Below are positions 45,183 to 54,245 of a stretch of DNA of 64,000 nt, piece by piece (position 1 is the stretch's first letter; the number at the start of each line of letters is the position of its first letter). This DNA comes from Candidatus Bathyarchaeota archaeon A05DMB-2 (GTDB lineage Archaea; Thermoproteota; Bathyarchaeia; Bathyarchaeales; Bathycorpusculaceae). Below the pieces are notes generated by a model that was given only the letters and a program-made list of their open reading frames with translations, was not told the origin of the DNA and ran no database searches. The stretch is taken from contig JAAKEZ010000002.1 of the NCBI GenBank assembly GCA_018475625.1, forward strand, positions 186,001-250,000, in the 5' to 3' direction. Made by a program: the position numbers and the translations under genes.

Positions 45183-45821
45183 TCACGTGGGTTCTTTTTC
45201 AAAGTAGTTCTCCAGTAGCCTACGCGTTCCTCTCCGTATTATCTCTGAGAGCGTGGCTGGACTTACGCCCAGCTTGGTGGAGAACTCGCGCATCCCGACT
45301 TTCCTCGGATAGTCAAAGAAGCCACCTTTCAGGGCTAACCAGAATATGCGCTCCTGCTTACGCGTCAGAACCCCGGTTTTCGGTTCGAATCCCCCCATTT
45401 TCACGACTGTGACCCTGTTACCTGAGTTTTCCAGCGCCTTTATGATGTCCGTGTACGCTTCGAACGTGGGTACAATAAAGCTGTACATTATCGTGTATTC
45501 TTCCATGCTTTTTCCCGAAATCAAAAACGCGTCCCGAGACAGTATGGTGTTGCAGACCTCGCAACCTTCGCTTTCAAACCATATGGACGCCTTTCCTTCG
45601 GTTTTTACTCTGGGCGCTCCATGCCTGAGTTCTCTGGGAATTTTCTTAATCTGATCTCGGTCAAGCTCGATTAAATGCTTCACTACGCGGTTGCTGGAGC
45701 CTCGGATGTCATTTACCTTCAGTTGTTTCAGCCCGAGAGAAGCAAACTTTTTCAGAACCCTACATTGCCTGTTCTCCACTTCGAGAATTACGTGGTACGG
45801 TTTGCGCCAAACATCAGCCAT
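45183..45821 (-). CDS. Bat-type (HTH-10) transcriptional regulator
   Basis: A 212-residue protein with an N-terminal alpha/beta region (about residues 10-140) that carries a short cysteine pair, SEGCEVCNTILS, and a C-terminal HTH_10 domain (LTRKQERIFWLALKGGFFDYPRKVGMREFSTKLGVS). The last part, VSPATLSEIIRRGTRRLLENYF, is the recognition helix region of bacterio-opsin-activator-like proteins. It precedes hcp on the same strand with about 80 bases between them; control of hcp is plausible, and the cysteines could sense NO or redox, but this is inference. Confidence 0.82.
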   Translation of the reverse strand: MADVWRKPYHVILEVENRQCRVLKKFASLGLKQLKVNDIRGSSNRVVKHLIELDRDQIKKIPRELRHGAPRVKTEGKASIWFESEGCEVCNTILSRDAFLISGKSMEEYTIMYSFIVPTFEAYTDIIKALENSGNRVTVVKMGGFEPKTGVLTRKQERIFWLALKGGFFDYPRKVGMREFSTKLGVSPATLSEIIRRGTRRLLENYFEKEPT

Positions 45822-45884
45822 TCTAAATCAAACTCCAATACTTTGGTCAGAGCCGCCTTTTAAAGAGGAGAGTTGCCTTCAAGC

Positions 45885-47033
45885 TTACGTTTGTGGAGGG
45901 GGTCTTGTCCCCAAGACAACATCCACGTACGTGTTCACGCCGCCTCTTACCACTGTAATGGTTAAGGTTTGTCCGGGCATGGTTTTCTCTTCAAGATAGC
46001 TTGCCAAGTCATCATTGTTCTTTATCACGGTTGCGTTCAAGGCGATTATGATGTCATTTACTCTGAGTTTCCCGTCTGAAGGTCCACCTGAGGTGACTTT
46101 GACGATTCTCCAGCCGTAAGTGACGCTGGCGTCTATTTGCTGCGCCATGTCGTAGCTCATGTCTTGCCCAGAAACGCCCAAATAAGAATGTCCTTCGTAG
46201 GCTCCTTTAGTTACCAAGGAAGATATCTCCCTAAGAATCGTGTTCGACGGGATGGCAAAGCCTAAACCTTGGGAGTCAGAAACAATTGCCGTCGTTATGC
46301 CCACCACGTTCCCAACCGCGTTCAGCAGTGGACCGCCAGAGTTTCCAGGATTTATCGGCGCGCTTGTCTGTATGATGTTAGCTATAGAGAAGCCGCCTGT
46401 ATAATCTTCGGTGATGGTTCTTCCCAAAGCGCTTACCACGCCCGTGGTTAAAGAGCCAACCAAGCCGTATGGGTTTCCTATGGCGATGACGGGGTCACCC
46501 ACGCGCAGAGTGCTGGAGCTCACGATTTCGACAGGCTTAAACTCGCTTGCTGGAGCGTCATTGACTGAAAGAATGGCTAAATCAGCATACGCGTCTGTTC
46601 CAAGGACAATCGCTGCGTAACCATGGCCGTTGGAGAAAGTAACGCTTAGGTCAGTTGCTCCATGGACAACGTGATAGTTGGTTATGACCACGTTCCTGTT
46701 TGCATAGTTATAGACGAAGCCTGAGCCTTGAACTCCGGTTCCGTCACTTTCGGTGCCCTGAACCAGCACGATGGAGTCGCGGACGTTACTGTAAATATCC
46801 GCCAGCGAAGTGCCGTTCTGGTAAATCGTGATGTTCTGGTAAGTCACGTTCTGAAGCCCTGTTAAAGCGGACACCTGGTTCTGCAAATCCGAAACCTGGT
46901 TACTAAGGCTGTTCGTTTTCTCAAAGGTTATGAAGAAAACCGCGAGTCCGCCAATAAGCAAGCCCGCTGCAAACAGCAGCACCATGAAGGTAACTGAAGC
47001 CTTTTTGCAGGCACCGAAGCTAAGCATATTCAT
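45885..47033 (-). CDS. HtrA/DegP-like serine protease with PDZ domain, membrane anchored
   Basis: A 382-residue protein with an N-terminal membrane anchor (about residues 11-36), a short coiled coil, a trypsin-like domain and one PDZ domain. The catalytic triad is visible: H in TNYHVVHG, D in DAYADLAIL, S in PINPGNSGGPLL. The PDZ part starts at SYLGVSGQDMSYD and ends near QTLTITVVRGG. It should face outside the membrane and degrade or hold damaged extracytoplasmic proteins. Start ATG 47033 has GAGGTG five bases upstream; GTG 47039 was also possible. Confidence 0.9.
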   Translation of the reverse strand: MNMLSFGACKKASVTFMVLLFAAGLLIGGLAVFFITFEKTNSLSNQVSDLQNQVSALTGLQNVTYQNITIYQNGTSLADIYSNVRDSIVLVQGTESDGTGVQGSGFVYNYANRNVVITNYHVVHGATDLSVTFSNGHGYAAIVLGTDAYADLAILSVNDAPASEFKPVEIVSSSTLRVGDPVIAIGNPYGLVGSLTTGVVSALGRTITEDYTGGFSIANIIQTSAPINPGNSGGPLLNAVGNVVGITTAIVSDSQGLGFAIPSNTILREISSLVTKGAYEGHSYLGVSGQDMSYDMAQQIDASVTYGWRIVKVTSGGPSDGKLRVNDIIIALNATVIKNNDDLASYLEEKTMPGQTLTITVVRGGVNTYVDVVLGTRPPPQT

Positions 47034-47082
47034 CTGCACCTCTTTAGAAGATATTTAGCAACTTTCAGATATAACTGTTCTA

Positions 47083-48078
47083 TCATCTTCGGTCGATGAT
47101 GTCTAAGGCTTCAGGACCAGTGCCCACCAGAACCACAGGTACACCTGTTTGGTTTTCAACTTCCGCAATGAAATCTTTCGCTTCTTTCGGAAGGTCACTG
47201 AATTTTCTGGCGCCTTGGCACTTAGGGAACAGGCAGTCCAGCTTCGTCAACGCAGACTGAGTGGCACCGTTAATCTTGGCAACTTTCTTTGCCAACTCAA
47301 AATTAAACGGAGCAGAACGTCTGTCGCGACCCGTTCCCGCGGCGGTTTCAAACCAGCCCCTCGCAACAGCTTCCTCCTTCGTCATCTCACCCGGCAAAGG
47401 TCCAGCGCCAACACGGGTTATGAACGACTTGTAGACTATGAGGACGTCGTCAACTCTTGTTGGTCCCACGCCTGCTTCAGACGCGATAGCCGCGGCGCCC
47501 GTGTCTCTGCCCGTCACGTAAGGATAGGTTCCATGAAAGAGGGAAAGCATGAAACCTTGCGTTCCTTCCAGCAGCACTTTCTTGCCAGCGTCCAAGCCGT
47601 CGTTTACTTCGGCGACGCCGTCTGTCAGGAACGGCTTCAGTTCAGGGATGTCTTTGGCGAGTTTGGCGGTTCTTCTCACTCGTTCTTCAAGTGCGGGTCC
47701 GACACCCCAGCCCGTGGTGCCCAAGCCCTTCAGATGAGCGCTGGTTTTGTCCTGGACAGAGTGTTTTTCTTCGATTATGGAGGCATTCTGGTCTACGCCC
47801 ATTCGACCGTTAACTTTTGTCAACTCGACTTCTTCGAGGAGTCTGCCGACGTGGATGTTGGCGCCTGCCGCTACCAGCAATCGGCACTTGTCATAGACGA
47901 ATGCGGCTGGAACCATATGCAACGCGTATTTTTTTCCGTTTATCCACACGGTGTGAGCTGCGTTGACTGAGCCGGTTCTCACACAGAAGTCCAGTTTATC
48001 TTTGAGGGCGAGGTAACTGATTATTTTTCCTTTGCCTTCGTCTCCCCAGAAGGCGCCAACTATAACTGTGCATGGCAA
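47083..48078 (-). CDS. purA: Adenylosuccinate synthetase (short archaeal form)
   Basis: A 331-residue enzyme that couples IMP and aspartate with GTP. VIVGAFWGDEGKGKI is the N-terminal P-loop region, NAAHTVWINGKKYALHMVP and the STRGAGK-equivalent GTTGWGVGPALEER region follow, and VRTNSVN-like TGSVNAAH is present. It is about 100 residues shorter than bacterial PurA, as in many archaea. It starts with TTG 48078, an uncommon start and the only in-frame choice I see near family start. With purB it converts IMP to AMP. Confidence 0.9.
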   Translation of the reverse strand: MPCTVIVGAFWGDEGKGKIISYLALKDKLDFCVRTGSVNAAHTVWINGKKYALHMVPAAFVYDKCRLLVAAGANIHVGRLLEEVELTKVNGRMGVDQNASIIEEKHSVQDKTSAHLKGLGTTGWGVGPALEERVRRTAKLAKDIPELKPFLTDGVAEVNDGLDAGKKVLLEGTQGFMLSLFHGTYPYVTGRDTGAAAIASEAGVGPTRVDDVLIVYKSFITRVGAGPLPGEMTKEEAVARGWFETAAGTGRDRRSAPFNFELAKKVAKINGATQSALTKLDCLFPKCQGARKFSDLPKEAKDFIAEVENQTGVPVVLVGTGPEALDIIDRR

Positions 48079-48154
48079 CGCGTTTCACCGCTGAAAGTTT
48101 CCCTTGAGAAATTATTTAATTTTGTGGACGTTTTCATGCCTATTGCTTAGCGTC

Positions 48155-49378
48155 TCAGCGCCCGTTGATTTCTGGAAGTAGCTTGAGTGTTCGCAGTATC
48201 TTCTTGAATTCTTCATCTTTCAGCGATGCGCGTCTTCCGTTTGCGTAGACTTCCTTCACCTTCTCCACGACCGCCATAAGCGCTTGCTCATCTGGAGCGT
48301 TGCCTGTGAGTTGAGTGATTTTGTGTTTGATTATGCCTTTTCCTGACTGTTTTCCAATGGTCAAGCGTCGCGTGTTGCCCACAAGCTCAGGTGGATACGG
48401 CTCGTAAGTCCGTGGGTCGCTTAGTACGCCGTGGGTGTGGATGCCTGACTCATGTGCGAAGCCGTAGTCGCCCACTATCGCCTTGTTGGGTGGAACCACG
48501 TATCCTGTGGCTTTGCCGATGAAGTCCGCAGTCTGCTTGAGCTTCTCTGTTTTGCCCTTGAACTTGTTGACGCCGTAATGCATGTAAAGGTTCAGAATAA
48601 CCTTTTCAGTCTCGGCGTTTCCTGCTCTCTCGCCAATGCCGAGGAACGTGGTACTCGCGTAAATCTTGTCCCAGACACCTGACGCTGCCTTGATGGCGGC
48701 CATAGTGTTTTCAACAGCGTTTCCGAAATCGTCGTGTGCGTGAATTTCGATGGCGTTTATTCGCGTTTCTTTGCGTATAGCGTGGACCTTAGCTGGGATT
48801 CCGTTTGGAAGTGGGGCTCTTGGGTCGGAGAGTCCGATGCCTACGGTGTCGCATACGCGGTAGCATTCTGCGCCTGCCTGCGCCACGGCGTTGATAAAGT
48901 CCCGCTCAAAGGCCCAGTCTGCGCGAGTGCTGTCTTCGCCGTGGACGAAAACTCGGAGCCCATGTGTCTTGGCGGCGTACTCGACCACATCAACCATGTT
49001 GGCGAGGATTTGCTCTCTGGTTTTCGTTGGCCATTTTGCGCGGAAGTGAATGTCTGATACGGGGTGGGATATGCCTACTTCGTTGAAACCGCATTGGAGG
49101 GCGCTGTCGATGTCTTCTTTGACGGCGCGGCACCATCCAGCCACACGCATGTTGAGGTTTAGGTCTTGAATAAGTTTTGCGGCTTTCTTATCTGGTTCTT
49201 GGTAGTGGAACACTTCGATTCTCTCCACGCCAATCTGGCTGAGAAATTGAGCTATTTTAGCGGCGTCTTTGGGTGCCGCGGCTAAGCCGGGCATTTGGAT
49301 GCCGTCTCGGAGTGTGGTGTCGTCGATTATGGGTTCAGTGTTTAATCCCAGTTTAAAGTAGAAAGTGTCTATTTCCAT
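48155..49378 (-). CDS. Homocitrate/2-isopropylmalate synthase family acyl-CoA condensing enzyme
   Basis: A 407-residue DRE-TIM enzyme. DDTTLRDGIQMPGL carries the catalytic D-R-E arginine; EIHAHDDFGNAVEN is the HxH metal and catalytic segment with H-A-H-D-D; GIGERAGNAE and ESGIHTHG follow. Length lacks the C-terminal leucine-regulatory domain of LeuA, so it is more like homocitrate synthase, AksA or citramalate synthase. The choice among these cannot be made from sequence. It is a single gene on its strand. Confidence 0.85.
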   Translation of the reverse strand: MEIDTFYFKLGLNTEPIIDDTTLRDGIQMPGLAAAPKDAAKIAQFLSQIGVERIEVFHYQEPDKKAAKLIQDLNLNMRVAGWCRAVKEDIDSALQCGFNEVGISHPVSDIHFRAKWPTKTREQILANMVDVVEYAAKTHGLRVFVHGEDSTRADWAFERDFINAVAQAGAECYRVCDTVGIGLSDPRAPLPNGIPAKVHAIRKETRINAIEIHAHDDFGNAVENTMAAIKAASGVWDKIYASTTFLGIGERAGNAETEKVILNLYMHYGVNKFKGKTEKLKQTADFIGKATGYVVPPNKAIVGDYGFAHESGIHTHGVLSDPRTYEPYPPELVGNTRRLTIGKQSGKGIIKHKITQLTGNAPDEQALMAVVEKVKEVYANGRRASLKDEEFKKILRTLKLLPEINGR

Positions 49379-49673
49379 TTTTCACGACTCTGCTTGTTTT
49401 TCCTTCTCCCTGTGGAGGTGCAATGCTTAGAAATTGCAGTCTGGTCATTGATAAATGTTTCTGCATGTTTTTTGAAAGTTTGTTCAGCAATTAATGAGAC
49501 ATTGTTGCAGTTTCATCAGAGATTTGTCAAGCTAAAGGTTTACTTTAGTCAAAAGCAATATTAAGACCAACTTCTAATTTCCGCCAATCTCCATGTTTAA
49601 GCCCTTTAAATAAGGGGATGGGTAGTTAAAAGTTATTTATAAGGAGGCATAGACGAAAAAATCACACGCCAGC
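49379..49673. other. AT-rich spacer with a hairpin, nothing else recognised
   Basis: A 295-base spacer between two minus-strand genes. CCCTT-TAAAT-AAGGG forms a 5-bp hairpin at about 49602-49617. A TATA-like stretch for the upstream synthase gene lies near 49425. No protein frame is convincing. Confidence 0.35.
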
Positions 49674-50573
49674 TCATTTAAGTGCTACTTTTTCCAGTTG
49701 GCACAGCATCTCGAACACTACTTTAGCCGCAGCAACCGCTGAGATACCCATGTCATAAACAGGTGCAATTTCTAAAACGTCGAACCCGACCACACGATTG
49801 TCGCACAGCGCGCACACCACGTCTATAAGTATGTGAGTGTCGATTCCATCAGCTTCTGGATTCTGCACCGCAGGAGCAAATGCAGGGTCAAGCACGTCCA
49901 TGTCAACCGACAAGTAAACGTTCTCGTATGGCTCAAGTTTCTCCTTAAGCTTCTGTGCCACCTGCTCTGCGCCTTCATTACTGACCTGCTGAGACGTGAA
50001 AAACGTTATCCCGGTCTTCTTTGCATAGTCCAGTTCTTCTCGGCAAACGGCTCGTGTGCCCACTTCCATTATTTTCGCGGGCTTCACTTCTTCGTTGATT
50101 ACCCGCATGAAAGTGGTGTGAGAAAGCGTCAGTCCCTGATATTCTCTGCGCAAATCCAGATGCGCATCGAAACTGACGACAGCGGTTTCCCGTGCTTTAT
50201 CTCCTAAACCTTTCAACATGCCCAACGTTATGGTGTGCTCTCCGCCAATCGCCACCGGCATCTTCCCCGCTGCTAAAACGTCCGCGACCACCAGTTTCAG
50301 CATGTCCACGGTTTTCCGTGGGCTCGTGGAAACATGCAAATCACCAGCGTCGTGCAAGGGCAAATCTTCAACGTCTATTCCAGAACGGAAACTGTACGTT
50401 TCAATGTTCAGCGAAGCTTGCCGTATGGCGTTTGGTCCGAACCGCGCTCCAGTCCTGTACGTACTGGTAACATCGAACGGAACGCCGAAAACCACGTATC
50501 TAGCGTTTTCAAAGGGTTTTTGAGTACCGCTAAAAACGTTCGATTGTGAAATAAACAAGTCCAAGTGGCTCAT
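49674..50573 (-). CDS. speB: Agmatinase
   Basis: A 299-residue ureohydrolase. Metal-binding motifs are GGEHTIT (H), SFDAHLDLR (D-x-H-x-D) and SVDMDVLDPAFAP (D-x-D). GARFGPNAIR and VGTRAV match agmatinase-type proteins. It makes putrescine and urea from agmatine, which then supplies spermidine to the deoxyhypusine synthase seen at 11.8 kb. Arginase cannot be completely excluded, but the family pattern and archaeal context favour agmatinase. Confidence 0.9.
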   Translation of the reverse strand: MSHLDLFISQSNVFSGTQKPFENARYVVFGVPFDVTSTYRTGARFGPNAIRQASLNIETYSFRSGIDVEDLPLHDAGDLHVSTSPRKTVDMLKLVVADVLAAGKMPVAIGGEHTITLGMLKGLGDKARETAVVSFDAHLDLRREYQGLTLSHTTFMRVINEEVKPAKIMEVGTRAVCREELDYAKKTGITFFTSQQVSNEGAEQVAQKLKEKLEPYENVYLSVDMDVLDPAFAPAVQNPEADGIDTHILIDVVCALCDNRVVGFDVLEIAPVYDMGISAVAAAKVVFEMLCQLEKVALK

Positions 50574-50670
50574 TATTAATCCTTCTTTCTACCTGTTTTC
50601 TCGTGGGTTGCTCTAAACTCTTTCGCTTGCTTAGACGTGAAAGGACAAGCACCGCACGCCATGCGAACAT

Positions 50671-50680
50671 TAAATTTATT
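50671..50680 (+). promoter_or_regulatory. TATA box for the small membrane protein gene
   Basis: TTAAATTTAT. It places the transcript start at about 50700, so the frame open from 50603 is not translated from its beginning and ATG 50720 is the likely start. Confidence 0.45.
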
Positions 50681-50719
50681 AGCAAAGCTCTAATGCATAA
50701 AGGGGTAAGGCGACCAGAA

Positions 50720-51076
50720 ATGTCATTCGCATCTAAACTCAGAAGCATCGAACTATGCTATGTTGCGCCCATCGGATTTTACAGCATTGCTGGAATCATA
50801 CTTCTCGCAACGCTACCCTTCGCCAATTTCCCGCCCCACATCGGATTAACAGGAATCCTGAGCATAGTTACCGCTTATGGCCTGTTCAAGAAAAGGTTCT
50901 GGGCAATATGGCTGGTTGCCGCCCTGTTCGCCGCCGCCACAGCAATCGCTCTAATCACCCTGTACTTCGTCGCCTTCAGCAATCTCGTAACAAGCTTAAG
51001 CATGATCGCTTACGCTGTCCTCACATGGGTCTTCACGCTGTACTTGGCAGTGAAAAGCAGACCCACAGAAGCATAA
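50720..51076 (+). CDS. Small four-helix membrane protein, unknown
   Basis: A 118-residue protein with four hydrophobic segments (about residues 11-31, 37-56, 61-83 and 88-110) joined by short loops, and a basic end. SFASKLRSIELCYVAPIGFYSIAG opens it. I do not recognise the family. Hydrophobic spacing is that of a small integral membrane protein. It is divergent from agmatinase and converges with moeA; neither suggests a function. Confidence 0.6.
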   Translation: MSFASKLRSIELCYVAPIGFYSIAGIILLATLPFANFPPHIGLTGILSIVTAYGLFKKRFWAIWLVAALFAAATAIALITLYFVAFSNLVTSLSMIAYAVLTWVFTLYLAVKSRPTEA

Positions 51077-51080
51077 AGCG

Positions 51081-52319
51081 CTAAGCACTCTTTAAAAGCA
51101 ACACCGCAACTTCTTCGCCTGCATCGATAAACTGCTCGTTCTCAGGCACCTCGATAAAACCGTCAGCCTTAGCAAGCGTGGTTATAGCTCCAGAAGCCCC
51201 TGTTTCCACAGGCTCAGCCACCAACCTGCCTGACTTCTCCCGGTTCAGCTTGACCATGACAAATGTTCGCCTGCCTTTAGCCGAAAACATCCTTGCGCCA
51301 GCAACAGCCTTGACCACGCTGGTTCCCGTGACTGGTCTGCCTGCAAAGCCCTGAATTAGAGGGCGAACAAGCAGTTGAAACAGCAGCAACGCGGAAGTTG
51401 GATGCCCAGGCATCGAAAAAACCGTTTTCCGCCCCACAAGCGCCACCGTCGTGGGTTTTCCCGGCTTCACAGCTATTCCGCACACGATTAAGCCTGGTTC
51501 GCCGAGAGAACCTACTGTTTGCGGCATAAGGTCATGTGGACCCACGGAAACTCCGCCAGAAGTTACCACCATATCCGCGGAAGCCAACGCGTACTCCAAA
51601 GCTCGCCGTAGCTGCGCTTTGTCGTCGGGAACAACGCCCATGCATACTGGTTTTCCACCTGCTTCAAGCACTGCGGCGCTCAGGCTGTAAGCGTTTATGT
51701 CGTAGATTTTTCCAGGCGGCAACTTTTTGCCGGGTTCAGTGACTTCTCCGCCTGTAGAGAGAACCGCGACCACGGGGACCTTAAAGACCTTGGCTTTTGC
51801 GTAGCCTAATGCGGCCAAGACGCCTATTTCCGAGGAACCCAGAACGGTTCCAGCTTTGAGGACGGTTTCGCCTTTTTTGATGTCTGAGCCTTTCTTCATC
51901 ACGTTCTCGCTCTTAGTTACAGCTCGGTAAACGAGAAGGACATCGCCGAGTTTTTCGGTGTTTTCAATCATAACGCATGCGTCTGCGCCTTCTGGGATTG
52001 GTGCACCAGTGACGATTTCTGCGGCTTCGCCTTTTGCGAGGCTGATATGTGGCGGTTCGCCCACGTTCACGGTGCCGCAAACCTTCAGTTTTGCAGGCGT
52101 GTTCTCTTCTGCGCCGTAGGTATCTTCGGCTTTCACGGCGTAACCGTCAACTGTTGATCTGTTAAAAGGCGGAATATCCAAGCTGGAGGTTACGTCCTGC
52201 GTGAGTACGCGATTGTGTGCTTCCAGCAACGGGACTTCTTCTTCGCCCAACGGTTCTGGCTTAATCTTCTGGTGGATGGCGTTTTTCGCCTCGTCAAACG
52301 ACATGAGTCGCCTAAACAT
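51081..52319 (-). CDS. moeA: Molybdopterin molybdenumtransferase MoeA (second copy)
   Basis: A 412-residue MoeA: an N-terminal linker domain with NRSTVDGYAVKAEDT, the TGAPIPEGADACVMIE segment, then the MoaB-like MPT-binding domain with TSGGVSVGPHDLMP and SMPGHPTSALL, and a final beta-barrel. MoeA inserts molybdate (or tungstate) into adenylated molybdopterin. The ATG overlaps the end of the upstream moeA paralogue by eight bases. It is the downstream member of the pair. Confidence 0.9.
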   Translation of the reverse strand: MFRRLMSFDEAKNAIHQKIKPEPLGEEEVPLLEAHNRVLTQDVTSSLDIPPFNRSTVDGYAVKAEDTYGAEENTPAKLKVCGTVNVGEPPHISLAKGEAAEIVTGAPIPEGADACVMIENTEKLGDVLLVYRAVTKSENVMKKGSDIKKGETVLKAGTVLGSSEIGVLAALGYAKAKVFKVPVVAVLSTGGEVTEPGKKLPPGKIYDINAYSLSAAVLEAGGKPVCMGVVPDDKAQLRRALEYALASADMVVTSGGVSVGPHDLMPQTVGSLGEPGLIVCGIAVKPGKPTTVALVGRKTVFSMPGHPTSALLLFQLLVRPLIQGFAGRPVTGTSVVKAVAGARMFSAKGRRTFVMVKLNREKSGRLVAEPVETGASGAITTLAKADGFIEVPENEQFIDAGEEVAVLLLKSA

Positions 52320-53577
52320 CCACTTTCACCGTCTCCACGGTTCCGAACAAACGGACAGCGACAAGTTCGCCTTGCGCCAAGCCTTCTCTGTTTTCTGAAA
52401 CGATAACAAAGCCGTTGCTGCGCGTCATGGTTGAAATGGTGCCTGACCCTCTTGTGCTTACGGGTTCCGCGGTGAATTCGCCGTTTTTCTGCGTGACCAG
52501 AACGCGGACGAAGGTTCTTCTTCCGAGCGCTGTGGCTACTTTCCGCGTCATAACCGCCCTTACAATGGGTCTCGTTTCTTCTTGGCTCATGCCAAGCATT
52601 TTGCAGATGAGTGGCCGCGCGAAAGCTTCGAAGCCGATTACAGCGGCAACTGGGTTTCCTGAGAGAATCAGCACTGGCTTGCCGTCTATGGCTGCGAGTG
52701 CGGTTGGCATGGCGGGTCGCATGGCTATGCCGTGGACTATCACGCCAGGTTTTCCTGTATTGTTTACTGCGTCTGGGACCAGGTCGAGCCCGCCAACGCT
52801 GGTTCCGCCAGTGGTTACTACGGCGTCGCATTGGTGGAGTCCTGTCTTGATTTTCTCGGCTATTTCGTCTATGTCGTCTTTTGCTATGCCGAGGTCGACT
52901 GGTTCGGCGCCTAGTTCGCGGCACATTGCTGAGAGCATGACGCGGTTGGACTCGAAAATCTGGTTTGCTGTGGGTGTGGTGCCTGTTTTGGCGAGTTCGT
53001 TTCCTGTGGCGATTATAGCGATTCGGGGTTTGCCCGCTACTTTGACGCTGGTGTTGCCCAACGCGGCGAACAAGCCGAGGTGGTATGGGTTTAGACGTGT
53101 TCCTTTTTTGGTGGCTGTTTCGCCTTTCTGGATGTCTTCGCCTTTTCGTGAGACGTTGGCGTTGGGCGCTAACGGTACCCAAACGTCCAGCTTGCCATCG
53201 TCGCGTTTCCGCGTGTTTTCTATCATCACTACTGCATCTGCGCCTTTAGGGATCGGGTTTCCAGTCCACAACTGCTTCGCCTGCTTTGCGCCGATTTCAG
53301 CAGAGTCGGTTATGGTGAGGGTTGCGGGTTTGAACTGTGTTGCGCCTGTGGTGTCTTCGGCTTTGAGCGCATAACCGTCCACGGCTGACTTATCGAACCT
53401 CGGCAAATCCTCTTGCGCTATTACGTCTTCGGCTGAAACGCGGTTCAAGGCTTCCTGCAGTGGAACGGTAACGGTGCGGACGTTAATTTGGAGCGCGCGG
53501 AGCCAGGTTTCCAGCGCTTCGTCTACACAGGTGAGTTTTTGGAACCCTTTCAGTCTCGCCAAGATGCATCCCAACAT
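52312..53577 (-). CDS. moeA: Molybdopterin molybdenumtransferase MoeA (first copy)
   Basis: A 421-residue MoeA, also with intact motifs: DKSAVDGYALKAEDT, GNPIPKGADAVVMIE, the MPT-binding TTGGTSVGGLDLVPD and LSGNPVAAVIGFEAF. It is about 40-50 percent similar by eye to the second copy and precedes it in one operon. Two MoeA paralogues are common in archaea; one is often specialised for tungsten or for one step. Neither has the fused periplasmic-binding domain found in some MoeA. Start ATG 53577. Confidence 0.9.
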   Translation of the reverse strand: MLGCILARLKGFQKLTCVDEALETWLRALQINVRTVTVPLQEALNRVSAEDVIAQEDLPRFDKSAVDGYALKAEDTTGATQFKPATLTITDSAEIGAKQAKQLWTGNPIPKGADAVVMIENTRKRDDGKLDVWVPLAPNANVSRKGEDIQKGETATKKGTRLNPYHLGLFAALGNTSVKVAGKPRIAIIATGNELAKTGTTPTANQIFESNRVMLSAMCRELGAEPVDLGIAKDDIDEIAEKIKTGLHQCDAVVTTGGTSVGGLDLVPDAVNNTGKPGVIVHGIAMRPAMPTALAAIDGKPVLILSGNPVAAVIGFEAFARPLICKMLGMSQEETRPIVRAVMTRKVATALGRRTFVRVLVTQKNGEFTAEPVSTRGSGTISTMTRSNGFVIVSENREGLAQGELVAVRLFGTVETVKVDV

Positions 53578-54214
53578 AGAGTTGATTGCTTACCGTAAAA
53601 ACGTATCGTGAACGGCCGAGAAAATAAATTTGGAGAAACGATCCTTCATCAATTCCAAGTTGCTAATTTTTGTCAGCGCCATTTAAATCCGTACTATTTT
53701 TTAGTTTCTGATTCTCGGAGCACATAATGGCTACTGGAACGATGTGCATAGCGGCACAACTATGAATGCGGATAGCATTCCGTATTGAAGAGCAGGGTTC
53801 ATTGAACCTTGTTTAAAAATAATCTGAAATGTCACCCTTGTAATCCGCAAAATACTTGCCGCAGGAAGCCATCACAATTATTGAATAACTATTCAATTTA
53901 TCTCCATAAAATAAGCAGTATTACTACCCCAAATAATACCAAATATAAAGAAAAACACGTCGAACAGCCACCATTAACTCTGTCGCATTGGGCTCAATAT
54001 ATGAATAGGCACCAAAAAATGCCAAATTCCAAAACCAACAGAGCCAGCGCCACCAATTATCACCAAAATCTTGCCAATTAAACCAGATGTGTCGTCCAGC
54101 CTCTGGTTTTCAAATATTCTGTTAAGTATAAAAGCTCTGAGATTTTGAGAAATATATTTTGCAGTCTGTTTTTTAACAAAAAGGCTCTCGTACTCGCGCC
54201 CTAGGTGTTGGTAG
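53578..54214. other. AT-rich spacer at the host/provirus boundary
   Basis: A 637-base stretch with no convincing protein gene. It contains a TATA-like TTTAAAT (53682-53688), two good hairpins (53765-53786 and 53794-53810) and a run of very AT-rich sequence to about 54200. Composition changes sharply from the moeA gene, which fits with a boundary of an integrated element. Confidence 0.45.
53708..53815 (+). ncRNA. Candidate small structured RNA
   Basis: About 25 bases after a TATA-like element, an 8-bp stem AATGCGGA/TCCGTATT (loop TAGCAT, 53765-53786) is followed by a 7-bp stem AGGGTTC/GAACCTT (loop ATT, 53794-53810) and GTTTAAAAAT. Two adjacent stable hairpins behind a promoter-like element suggest a small RNA. 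No known family recognised. Confidence 0.25.
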
Positions 54215-54245
54215 TGGTGGGGCCGCTGGGATTTGTTCCCGCCCC
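54215..54245 (-). other. tRNA 3'-end-like sequence, probable attachment site
   Basis: Read on the minus strand, this ends AAATCCCAGCGGCCCCACCA, which is a typical archaeal tRNA 3' end with an encoded CCA, a discriminator A and a C-G-G-C-C-C-C acceptor strand. The T-stem and T-loop upstream (GCGGGAACAAAT) are damaged, since TTC is replaced by AAC and two stem pairs fail, and no complete tRNA body follows. This is as expected for the partial copy left at one end of an element integrated in a tRNA gene. Confidence 0.35.

Noticed and set aside
49379-49673. A C/D-box small RNA (TGATGA and CTGA on the minus strand)
   Set aside because: Only one C-like and one D-like box are present, spacing is wrong and no C'/D' pair follows.
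52190-53182. A 330-residue Arg/His-rich frame over the moeA genes
   Set aside because: It overlaps both MoeA genes in another frame, and its extreme Arg/His/Ser composition is a shadow of their codon use.
53809-54081. A 90-residue Asn/Lys/Thr-rich frame
   Set aside because: Composition simply reflects AT-rich non-coding sequence, and there is no start signal.
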